From contig NZ_UWOK01000001.1 in the NCBI RefSeq assembly GCF_900573985.1, forward strand, positions 496,001 through 560,000: 64,000 nt of DNA, written 5' to 3'. Both the position numbers and the translations under genes were made by a program. Positions 60,345-64,000 of the stretch are shown piece after piece (the stretch's first letter is position 1; every line of letters begins with the position of its first letter). Origin of the DNA: Campylobacter showae (GTDB lineage Bacteria > Campylobacterota > Campylobacteria > Campylobacterales > Campylobacteraceae). The notes below the pieces were generated by a model that saw only the letters and a program-made list of their open reading frames with translations, had not been told where the DNA came from and searched no databases.

Positions 60345-61577
60345 TTGAACAAACTCACACTTAGCCTCGCCGCTCTTTGCCTCATCGTTTTCGTAAATTT
60401 TATTTACGAAAAACTATCCGGCCCTACTCGCTTTGTAGTCACTGCTGATACTAAAATAATCCCGGGTTCCGAGCTAAGCAAATACGTAACGCAAGAGGAG
60501 ATAGACGACTTTGCTTTTAGATATTGGGATATAGATAAGCAGATAAAAGATGGCGCATTTGTGGAAAATTTCCGCAAGCTTTTAAAATCAAAGCAAACGG
60601 ATCAAATTTTAAAATTTATGCAAGATAATAACATTAGCATAGACTCCCCCGTCATAGACGGCGTTACTCCTTTGATGTACGCTAGCTTTTACGACGACGA
60701 AGTCACGGCAAAAAGACTTATAGATATGGGCGCAAACGCTCATGCGAAAGATAATTACAAACTCTCGCCCCTGGCCTACGCCATAGAAAACAACTCTACA
60801 AAGACCGCTAAGCTCTTGCTTGATAGCGGGGTTAAATTTGATGAAGTAAAGGCGGTGCAGTGGTATAGAAAAACTCCTTTTTACTACAATATCGAAAAAC
60901 TTATCATAGACGGAGACGACGTAAAGATAATATTTGAAGACAACTATCAAGTTAACAAGGAATCCAAAGACGCAAATAACCCCATGAGGTATATAGTATG
61001 GCATAACTATGTCGAAATGGCCGATATAGTCCTTGCTAGCGGGTATAGACCAAAACTTCGAAATAGACCCTCCTCGTTTCCCGGCCTAAGAGACGATAGT
61101 TCGCCTTTCATATACTCATATTATGCCGTGCTAGATACCATCCCAAACTACGAACCTATGCTAAATTTACTCCTAGACAACAACGTTTCTGGGCAACCTA
61201 CGAAAGAGGAACTAAAGAAGGCATATGAGGAGTGCTATAAAGAAAATCAGATAGAGAAAAATTTCTATAAATACTACGAATATAATAAAAAAAGATTAGA
61301 TGAAATTACAATAAGTCAAGGCGAAACTCCTACAAAAGTAAATCCCGTATTTTTTAACTTTAGGAAAAAACTAAGAATTAATCATTATGAAAAATATTGT
61401 CCAGACGAAAATTCTACTTTTACGATTAGAGAATTTATCGACTGGGCAAATGATAATAAAAAAATGAGTTCTATATCAAGTTTTACAAGTAGTTTTGAAA
61501 ACGACCCAACCAAGGTAATTTACATAGATAGCAACAGAAGCAAATCAGACTCAAACTCAAATTTACAAAGCAAATAG
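60345..61577 (+). CDS. Ankyrin-repeat protein with N-terminal membrane anchor
   Basis: A 410-residue protein starting with TTG behind AAGGGAT. One hydrophobic helix (LTLSLAALCLIVFVNFIYE) is followed by two ankyrin repeats at about 105-165 (DGVTPLMYASFYDDEVTAKRLIDMGANAHAKDN, then LSPLAYAIENNSTKTAKLLLDSGVKF) and perhaps a weaker one near 220. The C-terminal third becomes AT-rich and Ser/Asn/Lys-rich. Such proteins often bind a partner protein at the membrane. The next frames are decayed. Confidence 0.8.
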   Translation: MNKLTLSLAALCLIVFVNFIYEKLSGPTRFVVTADTKIIPGSELSKYVTQEEIDDFAFRYWDIDKQIKDGAFVENFRKLLKSKQTDQILKFMQDNNISIDSPVIDGVTPLMYASFYDDEVTAKRLIDMGANAHAKDNYKLSPLAYAIENNSTKTAKLLLDSGVKFDEVKAVQWYRKTPFYYNIEKLIIDGDDVKIIFEDNYQVNKESKDANNPMRYIVWHNYVEMADIVLASGYRPKLRNRPSSFPGLRDDSSPFIYSYYAVLDTIPNYEPMLNLLLDNNVSGQPTKEELKKAYEECYKENQIEKNFYKYYEYNKKRLDEITISQGETPTKVNPVFFNFRKKLRINHYEKYCPDENSTFTIREFIDWANDNKKMSSISSFTSSFENDPTKVIYIDSNRSKSDSNSNLQSK

Positions 61578-61592
61578 ATAAAAGGAGATAAA

Positions 61593-61820
61593 ATGTCAGG
61601 GGAAAAATTTAATAGAGCGGAGCTTGCCTAAAGCGGCGGAGGTTGCTACCGGTGCGGTAGCGGCTTAGGCGCGGCGGGTTGCCGGCAAATTTGGCTTAAC
61701 GGCCTAAGTTTTAGCCTTGCAACAAGGCGCGGCTAAATCCGCAAACGCCGCAACCGATCTAAAATTTACGATCTGTGCTCAGCCAGGGCTAAATCGTTTA
61801 GACTCGTCCGCGCGTAAATT
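61593..61820 (+). pseudogene. Remnant of a short gene behind a strong ribosome site
   Basis: An ATG behind AAAGGAGATAAA opens a frame of only 12 codons (MSGEKFNRAELA). Beyond it, pieces of a small Ala/Gly-rich protein appear in shifted frames (KAAEVATGAVAA, then VLALQQGAAKSANAATDLKF). The good ribosome site next to a broken frame suggests a once-working partner of the ankyrin gene. The original product cannot be named. Confidence 0.45.
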
Positions 61821-61858
61821 TACCCCGCCTTTTAACTTTGCTCGGCACAAATTTTGGT

Positions 61859-62356
61859 TTATTTATCCGCGCTTTTGCTAGCTTTTTTGGTTTCTAAAAA
61901 CTCCTCGTAGCGGCGGTCGATGATAGCCTTGATCTCGGCGTAATTTTGCGGCGAGTTTTCTATGTAAAAATAGGCGTTGTCGAAGTTTTTATCGCCGAAT
62001 TTTCGCGCGACGAAATCGTCGTAATCTTGCAAATACCAGCCGTGCGTTTTGGCAAATTTCGTGCGGTCCGTGGTGTAGTATGCCTTCGCAAAGGCCTTGC
62101 CTGCGGTGTTTAGCTCGTCGCTGCTCAGCACGCCGTCCATGGCGCCCAAAAAATACCGGCGGTAATCAAAACTATCGTCCATCCGCGCTATATCGTCCGC
62201 GAAATCCGCCGCAAACTCCTTGGAATAAAGCTTGCGCTCCATGCACCAGCGGAAGAAAAACGCGACATGCGTCGCGCCGTTTTCCTGCGGGATGTCAGTC
62301 GGCGCAGTTTCCGCGCCCCAGTGCCATTTTGCCTTGTCGTAGGTTACGTAAGCCAT
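61859..62356 (-). CDS. DUF7832-like protein
   Basis: A 165-residue soluble protein. The opening VTYDKAKWHWGAETAPTDIPQENGATHVAFFFRWCMERKLYS matches a family that starts with YDDASWHY and a later GATHxxxFLxW pattern, now called DUF7832. Some members lie in toxin-immunity neighbourhoods; here the neighbour is the ankyrin gene and its decayed partner. An AGGACGA ribosome site precedes the ATG. Confidence 0.7.
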   Translation of the reverse strand: MAYVTYDKAKWHWGAETAPTDIPQENGATHVAFFFRWCMERKLYSKEFAADFADDIARMDDSFDYRRYFLGAMDGVLSSDELNTAGKAFAKAYYTTDRTKFAKTHGWYLQDYDDFVARKFGDKNFDNAYFYIENSPQNYAEIKAIIDRRYEEFLETKKASKSADK

Positions 62357-62464
62357 TTCGTCCTCCTTTAAATCGGCGTATTTTACTAAATTTAGCTTTG
62401 CTTTAGCGCAAATTCGCGCCCGCCGCGGGCAAATTTAGCGCTTGATTATCACAACTTAAAAGGA

Positions 62465-62470
62465 TATAAT
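62465..62470 (+). promoter_or_regulatory. Promoter of the SemiSWEET gene
   Basis: TATAAT lies 26 bases before the ATG at 62497, with an AAAGGAG ribosome site between them. Confidence 0.6.
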
Positions 62471-62496
62471 GCCGCCTCTATTTCAAAGGAGAAAAA

Positions 62497-62754
62497 ATGA
62501 GCGAGAAAAATTTACAAATTTTAGGCTGGATAGGCACGTGCCTGTCGGTCATTATGTATATTTCCTACATCCCGCAGATAATGGGCAATCTTGAGGGCAA
62601 CAAGACGCCTTTTATCCAGCCTCTAGCCGCAGCGATAAACTGTACGATCTGGACTAGCTACGGCTTGCTAAAAGCTAAAAAAGACTATCCGCTAGCGGCT
62701 GCAAATTTACCCGGCATCATCTTTGGACTTTTGGCGACGATAACGGCGTTTTAA
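62497..62754 (+). CDS. SemiSWEET sugar transporter
   Basis: An 85-residue membrane protein with three helices, the half-size bacterial form of SWEET transporters that works as a dimer. The PQ motif lies in ISYIPQIMGN, followed by PFIQPLAAAINCTIWTSYGLLK, with the Asn-Cys-x-x-Trp segment of the substrate site, and a closing ANLPGIIFGLLATITAF. The family moves sugars by facilitated diffusion; the substrate is unknown. Confidence 0.9.
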   Translation: MSEKNLQILGWIGTCLSVIMYISYIPQIMGNLEGNKTPFIQPLAAAINCTIWTSYGLLKAKKDYPLAAANLPGIIFGLLATITAF

Positions 62755-62831
62755 AGGATAAAAACCGCTAAATTTATCGATACGGCGAAGTTAAATTTGG
62801 TATTTTTGACGCGAGTTTCGGTAGCTCAAAT

Positions 62832-63266
62832 TTGTAAATTTAACTCGAAATTTTACGCACCGAGACCCTGCGTTGTTTGGTGGCGTCTAGCTTTTATGTT
62901 AAGGGGGAAGGGGCTTAAATTACGAAGTCGCTCCCTTCCCCCTTAACGATCCCCCAACCCCTACGACGTGAGAGGTTGCTGCACTTCGTGCAGGTTTATT
63001 TGGCGCTGTCTCGTCGCACGTTTTAAATTTACGACAGAGTTAAATTTAGCGTCGTCAAGTTGCGTGTCTCGGTGGATAAAATTTTGAGGCTGAATTTTCA
63101 AATTTGATTAAATTTAAGTTTTTAAATTTGAACGTAAAACGACAAGGCGAAGTATCGCGAGATGGATTTAAGGGTTGCGACGTAAAAATTTAGCGAAGAT
63201 AAGACACGTAGTCTATCGAGCTAAATTTTTACTAGCTCCTTTAAAGACGCTCGTGAGACAAGCCGC
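62832..63266 (-). repeat. Structured intergenic element, copy B
   Basis: Read on the minus strand, it begins 7 bases after the leuC stop with GCGGCTTGTCTCACGAGCG and ends at GTAAAATTTCGAGTTAAATTT. Matching parts with copy A: hairpin 1 (63182-63194 with 63220-63232), the 41-base core (63124-63164), a long-range helix (62858-62866 with 63066-63074) and the G-rich hairpin (62898-62912 with 62933-62947). Several pairs differ from copy A on both sides and so stay paired. The A-copy terminator is absent. Confidence 0.85.
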
Positions 63267-63272
63267 CAAATT

Positions 63273-64000
63273 TTAAAGATCGCGAGGATCGGCGATCTTG
63301 CCTGCGACGGCACTCGCCGCAGCTACGGCCGAGTTCGCCAGATACACCTCGCTCGTGCGATCTCCCATGCGGCCGACGAAGTTTCTATTTGTCGTACTCA
63401 CGCAGCGTTCTCCAACGCCCAAAATCCCCATATATCCGCCCAGGCACGCGCCGCAGGTCGGGTTTGAGACGACCGCGCCAGCCTCGGCAAATATATCCAT
63501 CAGCCCCTCTTTTTGCGCTTGCAGGGCGATCTTTTGCGTCGCAGGCGTGATGATGAGGCGGGTTTTGCGAGCTACTTTGCGGCCTTCTAGGATTTCAGCC
63601 GCGATGCGCAGGTCGCTTAGCCTGCCGTTCGTGCAGCTACCGATAAAGGCCTGATCGATAGCGATATTGTCTCTGACGGCCTCGCGCACGCTCTTGCCGT
63701 TGCTAGGTAGAAATGGATAGGCGATCACGGGATCGAGCTTGCTAACGTCGATTTCTAAAATTTGCTCGTAGCTCGCGCCATCGTCGGAGTAGTGCAGCTT
63801 CGGCTCGGCGCGTAAATTTTTACCTTTTAAAAACTCTTTCGTAGTTTCATCGACCGCGATGATGCCGCTTTTGCCGCCGGCCTCGATCGCCATGTTACAC
63901 ATCGAAAAACGCCCGTCCATATCGAGGCTATCTATCGTTTCACCCGTAAATTCCAGCGCCTTATACAGCGCGCCGTCCACGCCGATACGGCGGATGATTT
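63273..64000 (-). CDS. leuC: 3-Isopropylmalate dehydratase large subunit, C-terminal part
   Basis: The frame runs off the right edge; about 242 C-terminal residues are seen. It is an aconitase-superfamily enzyme that isomerises isopropylmalate in leucine synthesis. Cluster-ligand segments FIGSCTNGRLSDLRIAAEIL and NPTCGACLGGYMGILGVGERCVSTTNRNFVGRMG are clear, with MEIAGG-like MAIEAGGKSGIIAVDE earlier. Homoaconitase or a LeuC/DmdA relative is the alternative, but LeuC is most likely. Confidence 0.88.
   Translation of the reverse strand, partial: IIRRIGVDGALYKALEFTGETIDSLDMDGRFSMCNMAIEAGGKSGIIAVDETTKEFLKGKNLRAEPKLHYSDDGASYEQILEIDVSKLDPVIAYPFLPSNGKSVREAVRDNIAIDQAFIGSCTNGRLSDLRIAAEILEGRKVARKTRLIITPATQKIALQAQKEGLMDIFAEAGAVVSNPTCGACLGGYMGILGVGERCVSTTNRNFVGRMGDRTSEVYLANSAVAAASAVAGKIADPRDL

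Overview
The window comes from an epsilonproteobacterium, almost certainly a Campylobacter of the relatively GC-rich oral type (C. rectus/C. showae/C. curvus-like). Support: a complete Campylobacter-type rrn operon (16S, tRNA-Ile, tRNA-Ala, 23S, 5S); the gene runs secG-(deacetylase)-frr-pyrE and recA-eno-DivIC-like-AMIN protein next to mqnD-fliQ-murB; a futalosine-pathway menaquinone gene (mqnD); extended -10 promoters of the TTTGNTATAAT kind; and extreme use of the palindrome AAATTT, mostly as YAAATTTR, between genes and sometimes inside them.

Layout. 1-6.0 kb (minus strand): a cut-off conjugation-type ATPase, an RDD membrane protein, then pyrE, frr, a polysaccharide deacetylase, secG, a ThiD2-like protein and a Bax-inhibitor-1 family protein. 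6.2-8.8 kb (plus): beta-carbonic anhydrase overlapping an MscS channel, then a 49-residue hyperacidic protein. 9-14.7 kb (minus): an unknown protein with a G11 tract upstream, a diguanylate cyclase, and a dctPQM TRAP transporter. 15-18.7 kb (plus): sodB, an MliC-like lipoprotein, and an anaerobic ribonucleotide reductase (nrdD) that stops before its expected glycyl-radical end. 18.8-22.8 kb is a scar region: an AT-rich RecD-like helicase with an amber codon in a conserved motif, then two decayed genes. 23-35.7 kb: murI, an M48 protease, an SbmA-like transporter, a DUF411 protein, a CorC/HlyC protein, a two-subunit fumarase, a frameshifted secreted protein, an orphan TRAP binding protein, RidA and a DUF945 protein. 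35.7-41.8 kb: the rrn operon. 41.9-51.7 kb: a YnbABCD-like phospholipid cluster, split by hcp and carrying a relic of ynbA. 51.8-64 kb: a membrane protein, a broken Sel1-repeat gene, murB-fliQ-mqnD, an orphan DNA adenine methyltransferase, recA-eno and followers, an ankyrin protein beside a decayed gene and a DUF7832 protein, a SemiSWEET, and the 3' part of leuC.

Two observations stand out. First, two copies of an undescribed element of about 0.42 kb sit in opposite orientations directly after the stop codons of a YnbC-like gene (49624-50036) and leuC (62832-63266). They share an almost invariant 41-nt core and three helices, two of which show compensatory base changes. Second, AAATTT fits RAATTY, the target I recall for the orphan Campylobacter methylase CtsM, and a D12-class methylase of that kind is encoded here. 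AAATTT-rich, low-complexity segments also interrupt several otherwise ordinary proteins (MurI, YnbC-like, YnbD-like, an acetyltransferase). Together these suggest a self-recognition or DNA-uptake signal that has spread through the genome. All motif counts were made by eye.
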